A DNA stretch of 64,000 bases from Chimonanthus salicifolius (Eukaryota; Streptophyta; Magnoliopsida; Laurales; Calycanthaceae): NCBI GenBank assembly GCA_013350335.1, contig CM023532.1:31993708-32057707 (forward strand), read 5' to 3'. A model generated the notes under the pieces. That model made no database searches, had not been told where the DNA came from, and saw only the letters and a program-made list of their open reading frames with translations. Numbering within the stretch: the stretch's first letter is position 1; each line of letters starts with the position of its first letter. Position numbers and translations under genes: made by a program. Positions 22,274 through 34,611 of this stretch are shown here, in pieces.

Positions 22274-25200
22274 GTTCTCCTCCGTTCCTTCTATCTCTCT
22301 ACAAAACAACGCAGCAAGCAAAAGAAGCTGCAAGAGAACAGCTTTTCAGAAGCTCGCAGCTGATAAAACCGCCTGGAATATCATTTCCAATCAACCGGAA
22401 AACCAGAGCCCAAAAAGTCTCAGCTAGGGATGCTAGGAACACTGAGATCTAAAACCCGAGCGAACCAGAAGTACCGCTCAGAAACCCGCTTCTGATCTAA
22501 AACTGCTTCCTTCTTCTTTTTCTATCTGAGAAGAAGTCGTCGAAGCTTTTGCCAGCGAATAGATTGAAAGGCAAAAAATAAAGCAAGAGTTTGAGGGGAC
22601 GGTGAATTAATACATCGAGTGGTACAAAATTACCACTCGTTGAGACTGAAACTACAGAACTACCACTAGGCGTGCATATCAAAAATCTGAAAACTCTAAC
22701 ATCATTCGCTCGATATATAATTATAAATAGATTTATATTTTTAATTATTTGCATTATTTTATTCTTATGAAATACTTATTGCTAAAGGATGTTACGATGT
22801 TACACGGAAACTACATTCTCACCGCTCAACTACATTTTCTCAATTACTTTATTCCTATTTTTTATAGTTTTTAAAAATAATTATACGTTTTTCGATTATT
22901 TTTATTATATTACTTTCTAATTACATGTATATGATATCCGAGCTCTTTCTCATTGTGAAAACTTAATTACTCAATTAATTTAAATTTTTATTTCTAAATT
23001 TAATTGTTTTAAATGTTATAATACTAATATTTATAATAAATTCAAGTTCAAATCATAAATAGAAAATAAATGCAAAGTTTTAATTATACTTTGAAAAATT
23101 TAACACAATCTGAATTCGAATTTACATCTAAGTGAGTCCGACTCATTTAAATCAATGCTCGTCGTTACCGAGTAAGCGTGGATGGCCTTGTGATGATAAG
23201 AGGAAGGAGCTGAGGGCAAAACGGGAACAGGGTAGCTGACGTGGCTGTTCAGCACGATATTAAGCTATCATTAGTTGTTCAAAAGTAGAAAAGTGACCCA
23301 TTTCATATTAACCTTTCGATATTATCTCAACAGTGGCAACGAGAGTGAAACGGAAACTGATTAACTCAGCGAGTTGTTAAAAGCAAAGTTCAACTCACCT
23401 CTCGACTCGGAGATTTTATGCATGTGAGGTGATCAGAGTCTATGAGTGCAATCCAAGCCGTCCGAATCAAGGGGCGTATGACGATGAGAATTTGAGCGGA
23501 CAAGATTATTTGGAAGGTTTCTTGCATTAGAGGAGAAGACCTGCCCAAAACAAAAAAGCCGCCCGACAGCGAGACAAGCCGACAGGGCTCTCACGCCTTA
23601 CGTAACCCCTCACCCCAAGTTCGAAGTCGTGGCTGACATCTAACCGTACAGGTGGCAATTGTGTGTAGAACTACTGAAATCAATTCTTTGAATCATTTGA
23701 AACATATTCAATTACATTTATTTAAATACAAAAAGCATATTTAAATGTGTTATTGACTATGAAAACTCTATTAAAATGAAAAGAATTTTTCAGATAAATT
23801 AATTGAAATTTATCATAACAAAATATTACCAAATAGAATTGAAGTAATAGTTAAAAAATTATCTCATAAAATACAAGTTTTAAGTTTGATTCTTACTCCA
23901 CTCTAAAAGATTACTTCTCTTAACTTTTTTCTAAATAAAAAGACTTGTATATATATCAAAAATTAGTTATGTTTTCTAAAAATCTGGATATTATAATATA
24001 AATAAAATATTAAATAGTTAAATATTTCTTGCATTAATTAATTTGAAATGTATTTTTATACTAAGTAATTTTATTTTAAAAATTAAAACTAAATATACCG
24101 GCTAACCTCATCAATGTAGTATTTAGACAAAACATGCCACTGCTAAGTGCTAAGTGCTAACGTATCATTCGGCAGATCTAGATTGTCGGCAGGGTTCAAG
24201 TATCGACTAGCGGGTCCAGGCCTACGAAGTCCGACACAACGCTTTATTGGCCTTGTTTCTTTTTTCTTTAAAAAGTTTAAAAAATTGAAAAATAGAAAAT
24301 AGAAAACCCATTTTCCTTTATTATAATTTTAAATTTGAACTTTTTGACAGAGTATCAAATAGTATAAGACAAGTCAGTACAAGCGATATATAAAAATTAA
24401 AAAAATGATATATATCAGATATTTAAATTTTTAAAACAAATATCTATTTTAGAACATGCCAAAAAATATAAGTATTTATAAATCAAATAAAAACTAATAA
24501 ATGATGTAAATCATACTATAGCATTTGCATTAAATTTTCTAACCATCTACCGTGCTTTTCTTTAAAAGAAATTCAAAGTTATCTCAAAATAAAATTTTCA
24601 AAAAAGTGAAAATTAACAAAATAAATCATAATGTCACTATTAGTCTCTACAATCCTCGAATGGTTAAATCTAACTGTAGTAGGACTTATTTTCTTATTAT
24701 TTAATTTTTCAAAAAATCCAATTTATGAAATTCTTATAATAAAAAACAAATGAATACTATATAAATTATCTAAAGCACAATATTATTTACCCATTAAATT
24801 CCTTAGCTCTCTAACATTTCTTTATTTTAATTTTTTCATAAATATACAAAGGAATAATGACACTTAAAATTAAAATGAATAAATATACAAATGAATAATG
24901 ACACTTTAAATTAAAATAACTATTAATGTATTTAAAGAATAAGAAACTTTTAATACATAGGTATTCCAACTACATATTAGAAATGAGACTAATCTAATAT
25001 ATAAAGTAAGATTAAGTGGAGTCAAACTCAAAACCTCTAATTTAATATTAAAAGTTTAGACCAACTAAACTATTCATACTGGATAAGAGATTTTATACAA
25101 GTTATTAAGAAAAATTGATAATATCGTAATTATGTTATGGTAAAAAAACTACTAATTATTATATTATTATCTTTATATTTTCATAACTTTAAAAATAATA

Positions 25201-26941
25201 TTATTATATCTGAAGAGTTAGTTTGATTGTCAATTCCTACTATTGTTTGTGGAAAGTCTTAAAATCAAACATTCATCATTACAAAAAGAATCACTCTCTT
25301 TAATTCTGTATTTATCGTGTGCATATTGAAATATTTAAACATGCTCTTAAAATTAATAAGGTGAAACACCAGTTAAATTCAAAGACGCTTGGATACCTTA
25401 TTCTTTGAAAAGAGAACAGCTAATAAAAATAAAAAATACATATATTAAATTATATCAAATGGTATTTTCATTATGTTGCTGAGAGTTGAGACATACAGCC
25501 TCATCAGGGAGACAGGAACCACATGGGAGAATTCCTCGGTTTCCACGTGCGGTCTTATCTTCTTACACGTGTGGAATCACTAGGAACGTGGCTTAGAAAC
25601 CTTCTCTTCCTACAATAATATCCGACGTCAGAAATACTGTAGTTGGAAACTTGGGTTGGTATCACGGCTAAATAAATTTGGACTAACTTCTCTATCTGTA
25701 ATCTAATTTTTATTTATAAAATGATAAGAGAACATTTTATTATTAAAGTCTTAGTCCTCTGTTAATTTTTTATTTCAAAAGTAAAATAGTATTTTAATTG
25801 GAAAATAAATAAAAAAGGAGTGTAGATTCTCTCTAAACTCTAAACATTGTGTTAGGTAATTCTTTAAGTAGAAGAAGTATATTCTACATAATTTAAAGAT
25901 AACTTAATATGTCATTTTTTCTTTTGAAATTTAAAATTTGTTGACTCAAATACTCAATTATAATTAAGTCAACTCAAGTTAACTAATCTAATTTTTTAAT
26001 TTTTATTCTAAATTTATCTCAAAGAAAGTATATGCTAATTATCTTTCTCTCAATTTAGAATAGTCTAAGTAACCAAATTTTATAAAATTATATAATAGAA
26101 ACTTAATCATTTAGTATCATTTGTTACGTGTCAATCATGGAAAATGGGGTACTTGTCACTTCAGGGCTGAAATTCCAACTAAAACCCAACTCGGCATGTT
26201 GACTTTTATTTTATAATAAAAATAAAAAATTATTTACACAATACAGATTGAAATATTGAAGAGCATGTAACTTATGTTATAAGATTTCTTTTAATAAAAA
26301 ACCCAAATATGTGAGTGGGGTGGCCTGTGGTTTGACATAGATTATGAGGTGGGCCCAAGCCAATCAGTGAGAGATGGGCCACAATGATGAGGCTGCCACC
26401 CACGAACCAAAGTGGATATGGAGGTGGAATATTCAATAAGGCCATTTGACGAAACTGCCCTTCAGTTTACAAACGGGTTTCCATTTTGAGACCAGTGTCC
26501 TTACATCATATTGACATCAAATCAAAATTTGGAAATATCTTCACGATTTTCAAATCAAAATTTGGAATTTTTTTTTTTTATCATCAAGATGTTCAGAAGT
26601 CTCACTTGTATTTAGATAGAAGATATTTTAATCAAATTAATTTTTAGAACATATGCAAGTCTCTCAATCTCACATGCACTAAATAAATAAATATAGAGAA
26701 TGATTAAAGCAGTATTGAATATATATCGAATTCAATATCTTTTTTTATAAAGGAATTTCTTGACCTTCAAGTCAACTCTCTCTTGAGTTAACCCTTTAAA
26801 AACTGTTACTTGGCTAAAACGCTTGAAAAAGCTATTATGTGAATAGTATTGTAATTTGAGTAGTTTGTTTTTATGTGAAGTGCAAATTCAAATTCAAATG
26901 AATTTAAAATTACTTTACATACGTACCACTGCATACATCCC
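22274..26941. other. BEH4-like promoter side and AT-rich gene desert
   Basis: The first few hundred bases are the 5' UTR and promoter of the minus-strand BEH4-like gene. TATA-like AT tracts on that strand lie near 22710-22740. The rest is AT-rich, with no supported gene and no obvious mobile element apart from the G-box cluster listed separately. Confidence 0.5.
25541..25630. promoter_or_regulatory. Cluster of ACGT-core (G-box/ABRE-like) sites
   Basis: CACGTG occurs at 25544-25549 and 25566-25571. The two lie within an imperfect inverted repeat (TTCCACGTG ... CACGTGTGGAA). AACGTGG (about 25585) and GACGTC (25624-25629) follow. Such sites bind bZIP/bHLH factors in plant promoters. No gene starts within several kb, so the target is unclear and chance is possible. 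Confidence 0.35.
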
Positions 26942-29244
26942 GGCTGCGTTTGGATGGGGGGTAATTTTTATAGGGGTTACCCCTAAGTAGGGGTCACCCT
27001 TGAGTAGGGGTGACCTTTGAATTGAGATTACCCTTATCTTGTTTGGTAATTATTGTGGTAAAGTAAATCTTACCCTAAGGGTAAAAAATCTTGTTTGGTA
27101 ACTACAAATAAGGGTAACTTGATATATTAATATTTTTTTTATAAAATATAATTATCAATAATATTTATTAAGTAAATTCTAATAATATAACTTATAATAA
27201 TATTATCTAATTTCTATAAATTATTTTTCATAATTATAATTTAAAATGAACACTTGCATTCTAATATTAAAAATATAAATAAATATTTTTTTTGATATTA
27301 CTATTTTAAATCCCAATAAATAAATAAAAAATATCAACATATCTCTTCATAAAAATTATAATTATTATTTTTTATATTATATGAATTTAATAAAAATATT
27401 AATTCTCATAAAATTATTAATATGTCAGTTTACCCCTACGTACAATTACCCCTGCTCAAGGGTAACCCCTGTAAAAATTTACCCCTCACCCAAATGCATC
27501 ACATTGAAAATGTTACAGAAATTTTTATTTTATATTATATAGATTTAATAAAATTATTAATTCTCATAAAATTGTTAATATGTCAGTTTACCCCTACGTA
27601 CAATTACCCCTGCTCAGGGGTAACCCCTGTAAAAATTTACCCCTCACCCAAATGCATCACGTTGAAAATGTTGCAGAAATTTTATTTTTATATTATATAG
27701 ATTTAATAAAATTATTAATTCTCATAAAATTATTAATATGTCAGTTTACCCCTACGTACAATTACCCCTGCTCAAGGGTAACCCCTGTAAAAATTTACCC
27801 CTCACCCAAATGCATCACATTGAAAATGTTACAGAAATTTTTATTTTATATTATATAGATTTAATAAAATTATTAATTCTCATAAAATTGTTAATATGTC
27901 AGTTTACCCCTACGTACAATTACCCCTGCTCAAGGGTAACCCCTGTAAAAATTTACCCCTCACCCAAATGCATCACGTTGAAAATGTTGCAGAAATTTTA
28001 TTTTTATATTATATAGATTTAATAAAATTATTAATTCTCATAAAATTATTAATATGTCAGTTTACCCCTACGTACAATTACCCCTGCTCAAGGGTAACCC
28101 CTGTAAAAATTTACCCCTCACCCAAATGCATCACATTGAAAATGTTACAGAAATTTTATTTTTATATTATATGGATTTAATAAAATTATTAATTCTCATA
28201 AAATTGTTAATATGTCAGTTTACCCCTACGTACAATTACCCCTGCTCAAGGGTAACCCCTGTAAAAATTTACCCCTCATCCAAATGCATCACGTTAAAAA
28301 TGTTGCAGAAATTTTATTTTTATATTATATATATTTTATAAAATTATTAATTCTCATAAAATTGTTAATATATCAGTTTACCCCTACGTACAATTACCCC
28401 TGCTCAAGGGTAACCCCTGTAAAAATTTACCCCTCATCCAAATGCATCACGTTAAAAATGTTGCAGAAATTTTATTTTTATATTATATATATTTTATAAA
28501 ATTATTAATTCTCATAAAATTGTTAATATATCAGTTTACCCCTACGTACAATTACCCCTGCTCAAGGGTAACCCCTGTAAAAATTTACCCCTCACCTAAA
28601 TGCATTACGTTGAAAATGTTGACACATTTTTAAAATAATCTTCTAATAGAATAAATTGTTAATTACCCTAAAAGATATTATCATAAATCTCAAAATTTTC
28701 AGAATTTTGAGACCCTATCGAAATTTCGACAGAATCACTCCTTAAAAATAGAACATGTTGACAAATACGTTTTAAAAAATTATATAATATATAATTAAAA
28801 AATAAATGAAGGCAATGGATAAATAGGGGAAAAGTTTCCTTAAAAAATAATAAATAAATAAAAAACCACTACTATTATTTTAAATTTCAAAAAATGAATA
28901 CAAAATTCATTATATCTCTTCATAAAAAAATATAATTTGTTGTTTGGTGATATGAGATTTATCAAATGGAAATAATGGAGTGCTTTTAAAAAAAATAAAA
29001 GCCAAGTACTTACCAAAATAAATAAATAAATAAAATATATAAAAAAAAAATTCATAAGTAAAAGAGGGGGGGAGGGGGTAAGGAGGGGTATTCATTTTGA
29101 ATACCCCTTGTCCCGTGGGGGTATTGGAAAGGGAGGGGGGAGGGGTAAAAATTTGAATTTTTACCCCTCCTCCCTTGTTACCAAACGGGGGTAAGTAGAG
29201 GTAACTGGGGGTTAACCCCCCTTACCCCCCATCCAAACGCAGCC
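26942..29244. mobile_element. 2.3 kb TIR element containing a 158-bp tandem array
   Basis: The ends are 23-bp perfect inverted repeats: GGCTGCGTTTGGATG then a G run and TAA at the left (26942-26964), and its complement at the right (29222-29244). Subterminal regions are rich in AGGGGTAA/TTACCCCT motifs in both orientations. There is no transposase frame. The flanks give only a CCC/CCC match, so the target duplication and superfamily are not settled; a PIF/Harbinger-like or other DNA-transposon MITE is possible. The internal 158-bp array is described separately. Confidence 0.8.
27362..28622. repeat. 158-bp tandem array, about eight copies
   Basis: Copies begin (AT(G/A)TCAGTTTACCCC) at 27421, 27579, 27737, 27895, 28053, 28211, 28369 and 28527, exactly 158 bp apart, with a leading partial copy from 27362 and the last copy cut off at about 28622. 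Copies 1 and 3 share CACATTG...TTACAG; copies 2 and 4 share CACGTTG...TTGCAG. Hence the ancestral repeat was a 316-bp dimer. Copies 6 and 7 are nearly identical (CATCCAAATGCATCACGTTAAA), a later single-unit duplication. Because 158 is not a multiple of 3 but stops are scarce, the array makes repeated 92-95 aa open frames; these are not genes. Confidence 0.95.
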
Positions 29245-30189
29245 CCCATGATTTCTCACACTAGATTAAAAAATTATTTAAAGTTACTTTGAAATAAGGA
29301 AATTGGTTTTTGAAACATGTGTTGGAAGTGATGGTTTTTATTCAGATTTTAGTGAGAAATGTCTCAAAGTGAGTTCTATCAATGATAGGTCATTTGTATC
29401 TATCTTCTAGTTTATAAAATTTTACTATCAATTTATCATTCAAATTGTATTCTGAGTATGAATCAATTATTTTAAAAAGTTTGAAATCAAAAAATAGATG
29501 TTGCGTTTGGATGAAGGGTAAATTTTTAATCAGAGATTACCCTGAATATTATAAATAACCCTTACTTGAAAAGGATTTTCAAAAGTGGAAAGGGGAGAGG
29601 AGGAGGAGAGAGATAAAAAAAAATATATATTTTTAATTCTTAGTTATCAAACAAAAGCTCTATCCGAAGATGAAACTTAATCTGAATTATCAAATAAAGG
29701 TGAAATTTCTTAAAAGAACCGTTCATTCGATTCTCTTAAACTCACATCTAACAAAGTGAGCCATCTTTACATCACATCCAACAAAGTGAGCCATACATGT
29801 CTATTTTTAGTAGATGAGTTCTTTTAAGAACAAAGGCATATTAGTAATTTAGCGGTAGTGATGGAGCATAAGGGCATCATGCTCACGAGGAATACACGCT
29901 ATTTATTGATTCTAAGTGGGATGCAAGATGATGAAAGCGCCGTTTCCCTCCTCTCTGGTCAAAGGTGCAAAATCACTGCCTCTCGTACCCTTTCATTCGT
30001 CACATGATGCCAAACAAATCAACCTACTTTTAAATAAAATAAAATAAAATCAGCTAACTTTTTTCCTCATAAGTTTCAGAGAGGATGCTCAGTCTTATAT
30101 GATAATGTAAAAAATGTAAAATGTTGTTTTGAAAAAAGACATGTATAAAATGTAAAATCAATCAATCTTTTAAAACTATATTGTTAATT
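29245..30189. other. Spacer with a diverged second TIR-like end
   Basis: GTTGCGTTTGGATGAAGGGTAA at about 29502-29523 resembles the left end of the neighbouring TIR element. A weak matching far end (ATCAAATAAAGG-like) may lie near 29690-29700. A short direct repeat (AACAAAGTGAGCCAT) occurs at about 29750 and 29780. No gene. Confidence 0.45.
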
Positions 30190-30685
30190 AAATTATTTTT
30201 ATGACAATTTAATTTGGGTGCCGTACTAACACGGGATAAGTCTTTTAACATAAATGGATTTTAGTGGACTTTCCATTTCATCTCCTTCTGTCTTTATGAA
30301 AAAATAAAAAAAATCAGACATTTAGAAATTGATGTACCAACCGAATCACTTTCCAGTGAATCAGTGTACCGATTTAGACACTTTTAAGTCTTAAGAAATC
30401 GGTGCACCGATCGAATCACTTTGCTCAAATTTCCATTTTTCAGTGAATCGATCTAGTGCACCGATTCACTGGAAAGTGAACTGATTTCTGAAAGGTTTTC
30501 TAACTATCCGGTCGGTGCACCGGTCCAGTGCACCAATTAGCTAGAAAGTGAACTGAATTTTGAAAGTTAGGTTTTTTTTTTTCGTACGGACGGAAAGGGA
30601 TAAAATTGAAAGTTCACTAAAATCCGTGTTAGCAAAAATATTCATCTTGTGTTAGAATGATCATCCTTTAATTTAATTAAATTTA
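30190..30685. mobile_element. Foldback MITE with long inverted arms
   Basis: The left arm around 30225-30298 (TAACACGGGAT ... GGATTTTAGTGGACTTTCC) pairs with the right arm around 30583-30660 (its complement GGATTTTAGTGAACTTTC ... TAACACAAGAT). Between them are many copies of a GTGCACCGATT-type motif in both orientations (30345-30560). No coding frame. Confidence 0.7.
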
Positions 30686-32725
30686 ACTGCTGGACTTCAA
30701 AAGCAAATAATGAAATTCACATTTTAGATGAAAGATAATAGTAAAAAAAAAATGTGATAGTTTTTGGATAAATAAACTGTTTTAAATATGAAATCGTCTT
30801 AATAATAAGCTCAGGTCTAACTAAGTCTCGTATGATTTAGTTCAACTTTTAAAACTCTAAAATCAATAAAAGTGTATAAAGTCGGTTTATTCACTAACAA
30901 ATATATATAGTATTATAAATTTGATTCTTATAATTATAATTTATTAAAATAATTGATTTTTTATGTTCTATTTTATGAATATAAAACATTTGAACTAAAG
31001 AGTTCTCTTTCTTTCTTAATTCATTAAATACTCTACCTAATCATGTAAGGCTTAACCCATGTTAGATGCATATTTAGTTATCACACTAATAAAAAAGGTT
31101 GGGCCACGGTATTACCACGGGCCTAGAAAAAGACCCAATTTCTATCCCAGATGTCAGGGCCCATTTCACTTCTTGCTTGAGTTCAGATGAACAGGTCCAC
31201 AAGAAGAACTAAAAGAACGTTTACTTTTCTTCAGTATTGAAACTTGAAAGTCCATTTACAGGGCCTTGGGGATTTTCTGAAAGGAATTTTCAGGTTATGC
31301 TTAAAGATAGGTGGATCCTACAGGATATACGGTCTTGATCGATCGTATAAACAATAATAAATCTCATTAAAAATGAAACAGGTTCACGATTTCTGTCATC
31401 ACAAATGGGGAATGATCTGAAGTCACTTTAAATTTCAAGTATATGGGCCTAATTTTAGATTTCCGCGTTTTCAGTAATGTTATGTCTTTTATATAAACTA
31501 GAATGATTAATTGGGCTGTTCGTCAGCAGTTACAAATATTGACAGTGTCTGGTCCATTTTGGAAAATTTGGGCCAAATTTAACCGAAATCTGGGTCGGCC
31601 TAATTTTGGCCTATATGCCCCTTATTGCAAGGTTCAGCTGATGCTGATATGAACTCAGCTACTCGTATCAGAAACAAGCCTGACTGAATCTGTAATTGGG
31701 GGAATATGGATCCAAGCCTTGATGGACTTGAACTCTATGATGATTATGGGCTTGATTCGGACCTAAATTTTGTGAGGGTATTATTTCTTCTAATATATTT
31801 TGGTAATGTATATTATTTAGATATAGAATGGACCTGACTCAAGTGTAATCGAATATTATGGGTCTTGAACCTATGATCTGGTCCCAGACCACAGACTAAG
31901 TAAGCCATTTAATACTCACACAAGAAAATAGGCCCTGGTCCAGTTGATGGGCTTAAAAGAACAACAAAAACTTAGCCCAACAGCACTTTGGGCTGGTCTG
32001 TGGCCCGCAGAGTGGATATTATTCTCTCTTTTTTTTCTTATTTTCTGTCAATTTTGCTTTAGTTTCCATGAACTGAGGCCCACTACCCCATTCTATAAAA
32101 TAGTACTAGGAAATTAAGTTCTTAATAAAATATAAAATTTTTAACCATCTAATCTAAGAGTATATTCTGGAATATATTACAATTCCCAAATTGAATTATT
32201 AAATAAAATTCGAATTCAGATCTTAATGTTACAAAAGATCTCTAATGCAAAAGCAGAATTTGCATCTGCATCTCAATACTTGCATTCAAATTCTAATCAA
32301 CATGGCCATACCCATACTTATTATGAAGATTATACTTTAAATAATTACATTCAAATTCCTCCATTCTCAGTCAACATGCAAAATGCCATGATATTATTTC
32401 ATCTATTAATTCTTTTTAAATAATCAATAGATATCGACAATTATAGTAAAAAAATAAAGAAAAAGAGGAAAAAAAACTAAGAAAATCATAAAAGATTTGA
32501 AATGAAACTTCCTAAATATCATAATTTAAGTATCATGCACTACTCATTCATGCAGATGGTCAATAAAGGAGGCTGATACCGATCGATATCAATTTAAAAA
32601 ACTGATGTGTGTCACTATGTGCTTATTTTTCTCACTCTGTCTTGGAGCATCAATGGTTCATGGCCACCCTACCATTGTCATAATTATTTAAGTTATCAAT
32701 CCTGTTAATTTAGAGTTGACAATTA
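30686..32725. other. AT-rich spacer
   Basis: No gene or clear mobile element found. The 32226-32423 open frame has no recognisable domain. Confidence 0.5.
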
Positions 32726-32727
32726 TA

Positions 32728-32900
32728 CTCCCTCTGTCCCAAATTAATTGTCCTATATGGATTTTAAAATTATCTCAAAATAGTTGTCTCATTTTTATTA
32801 AAATAGTATAGAGAATTACATTAAATGTTAGTCTTATATAAAGAATTCCTTAAAAAGTATAAATATTTCAAATGAGACAACTAAAATGGAACGGATGAAG
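32728..32900. mobile_element. Stowaway MITE (Tc1/mariner)
   Basis: Begins CTCCCTCTGTCCC, the characteristic Stowaway end, and ends GGAACGGATGAAG (inverted CTTCATCCGTTCC). It is flanked by TA on both sides (32726-32727 and 32901-32902), the expected target duplication. The 173 bp AT-rich body has no coding frame. Confidence 0.9.
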
Positions 32901-33049
32901 TATTTGAATTTGAAAAATTATTTTTTATGAAGTTTTTTCTATTTGACGTATGTTAGACTTGAACGCATAATTTTTAAATGGTAACAATGAGCCTTTGGCA
33001 CTTACGTTTAAAGGTTTAAGTATCGATTGATATGTTGTGCTTTTAGACT

Positions 33050-33375
33050 GGTGATATACATGGTTATAGCGACGAGAGGGATGTATTGACCATATCGGCC
33101 GACACAAATCGGTAAAAAAATTGGATTGGAGTCCAAGTTTATACATGATATTCTCATGGGCTGCACCTTGTGCGACTGTGTGTGGTCTAGGGGTCGAAAT
33201 CTTGAGATACTGTATGTATCAACCTAGATATATCGGGATTTCTACGAGTGAGATATCTCTGCTGATACATATGGTATCAGCTGATTTTTATTTTTTATTT
33301 AAAAAAATACAAATATCAACATGGGCCTGGTCGATATCTCGGCTGATATTTGAAATATAGGTCGATATTTATATT
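33050..33375. mobile_element. Degenerate TATCGGCCGATA-family MITE
   Basis: CATATCGGCCGACAC, GATATCTCTGCTGATAC, TCGATATCTCGGCTGATATTTG and related motifs match the MITE family best preserved at 34713-35232. The ends cannot be placed. Confidence 0.5.
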
Positions 33376-34611
33376 TTTAATTTTTTTTAAAAAACAGCCT
33401 TTTTATTTTTTTTAAATGATTTTTTTTTAAAAAAAAAAGCCACCAAGATTTTTAAAAAAAATTGAGGAGAGAGAAAAATCTTGGCCAAAAATTCGGCAAT
33501 CACTAGTTTTTAAAAATAAAAAATAAAAATTCATGCAAGGGTTCATTGTATTAGTGTGTTTCTATATCATTTGTATCATGTATACATTAGAGATTATGTT
33601 TACTATATATTGGTCGATGATATGATAATGATGATTATATAAATTTTTTTATGAACAAAGTATCTATACTTCTTAGAGCACCCGACTAATTTTCGGAGCA
33701 TGTAAAAGGCAGTCTACCTACACAAATTGAGTAACTCTACATGGAGTGGCCTACACCCGACTAATCTGTGAAGTACATGCAAGTCTCCCTATCCACATAA
33801 ACCGAATAACTTTACATGGAGTGACTATTTGGAATAGAGGGAAAATCAAATTCAGGATCACTCCATCTCCTTTGCATTAAGATAATCATATAATTTGAAA
33901 AATATAGGTAGATTTTGACTATTTTATTTATCTAACTTGTCTCCTTATCTAGTGGAATCAACATTTCTCTTTTGTATAATACGAAGAAACTTAATAATGG
34001 GTCTTACATCATTCATTAATCATGTATTAAACGTGTAGTTTGAATATGACCAGGCTTTTGACAAAAGCCTTCATCAATTACAGGCTCCATTTCAATTTAA
34101 ATGAAATGTATAATCATTTTAAATACAAATAGGGAGCATTTTCTCAACAGATTAGATTCAATAAAGTGAGACCCTCTCAACCAATGGATGTAATGTGGCT
34201 AAATTCTTTTTAATTATTTTACACAATTACAATATAATAAATAAACTATTAATTTTTTTTTTGAAAAATAAAAATTTTAGACAAAACTTTGTCACTTACA
34301 TTTTACTTAGTTGGTGAGAGAATCAGAATAGTAAAAGTCTAACTATTAAAAAATAAAAATGATCCTATGCAGTATATATATATATCCTATGCTGGTGAGC
34401 TAAGAGGAGACATTTAAACAAGGGTTCCTATTTTATTTTGACACTAAATTTTCAAACATTGTTACTCTCAACAACTCATGTAGGGAAGATTTCTTTTTAT
34501 ATTTGGTTACATTGGAAGATTCTTTATTTCCATAATTTAAGGAAAGAAGTTTTAAAAACATGTATAGATACATTATAGACACCAACTAGGGCTAGAATTT
34601 ACGTGGGACTT

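Noticed and set aside
21833..22333. Longer 166 aa frame around BEH4-like exon 1
   Set aside because: The part after GTTYRK reads into the intron past a good GT donor; the part before MTSGAR lacks conservation in the family.
22224..22427. Plus-strand 67 aa open frame opposite BEH4-like exon 1
   Set aside because: It is an antisense shadow of the exon and 5' leader.
27362..28622. Regular repeats resembling a CRISPR array
   Set aside because: Units are contiguous 158-bp tandem copies without unique spacers, in a plant nuclear context.
27422..28633. Seven overlapping 63-95 aa open frames with nearly the same protein
   Set aside because: They are read-throughs of the 158-bp array; the unit length is not a multiple of 3, and similarity follows DNA rather than codon positions.
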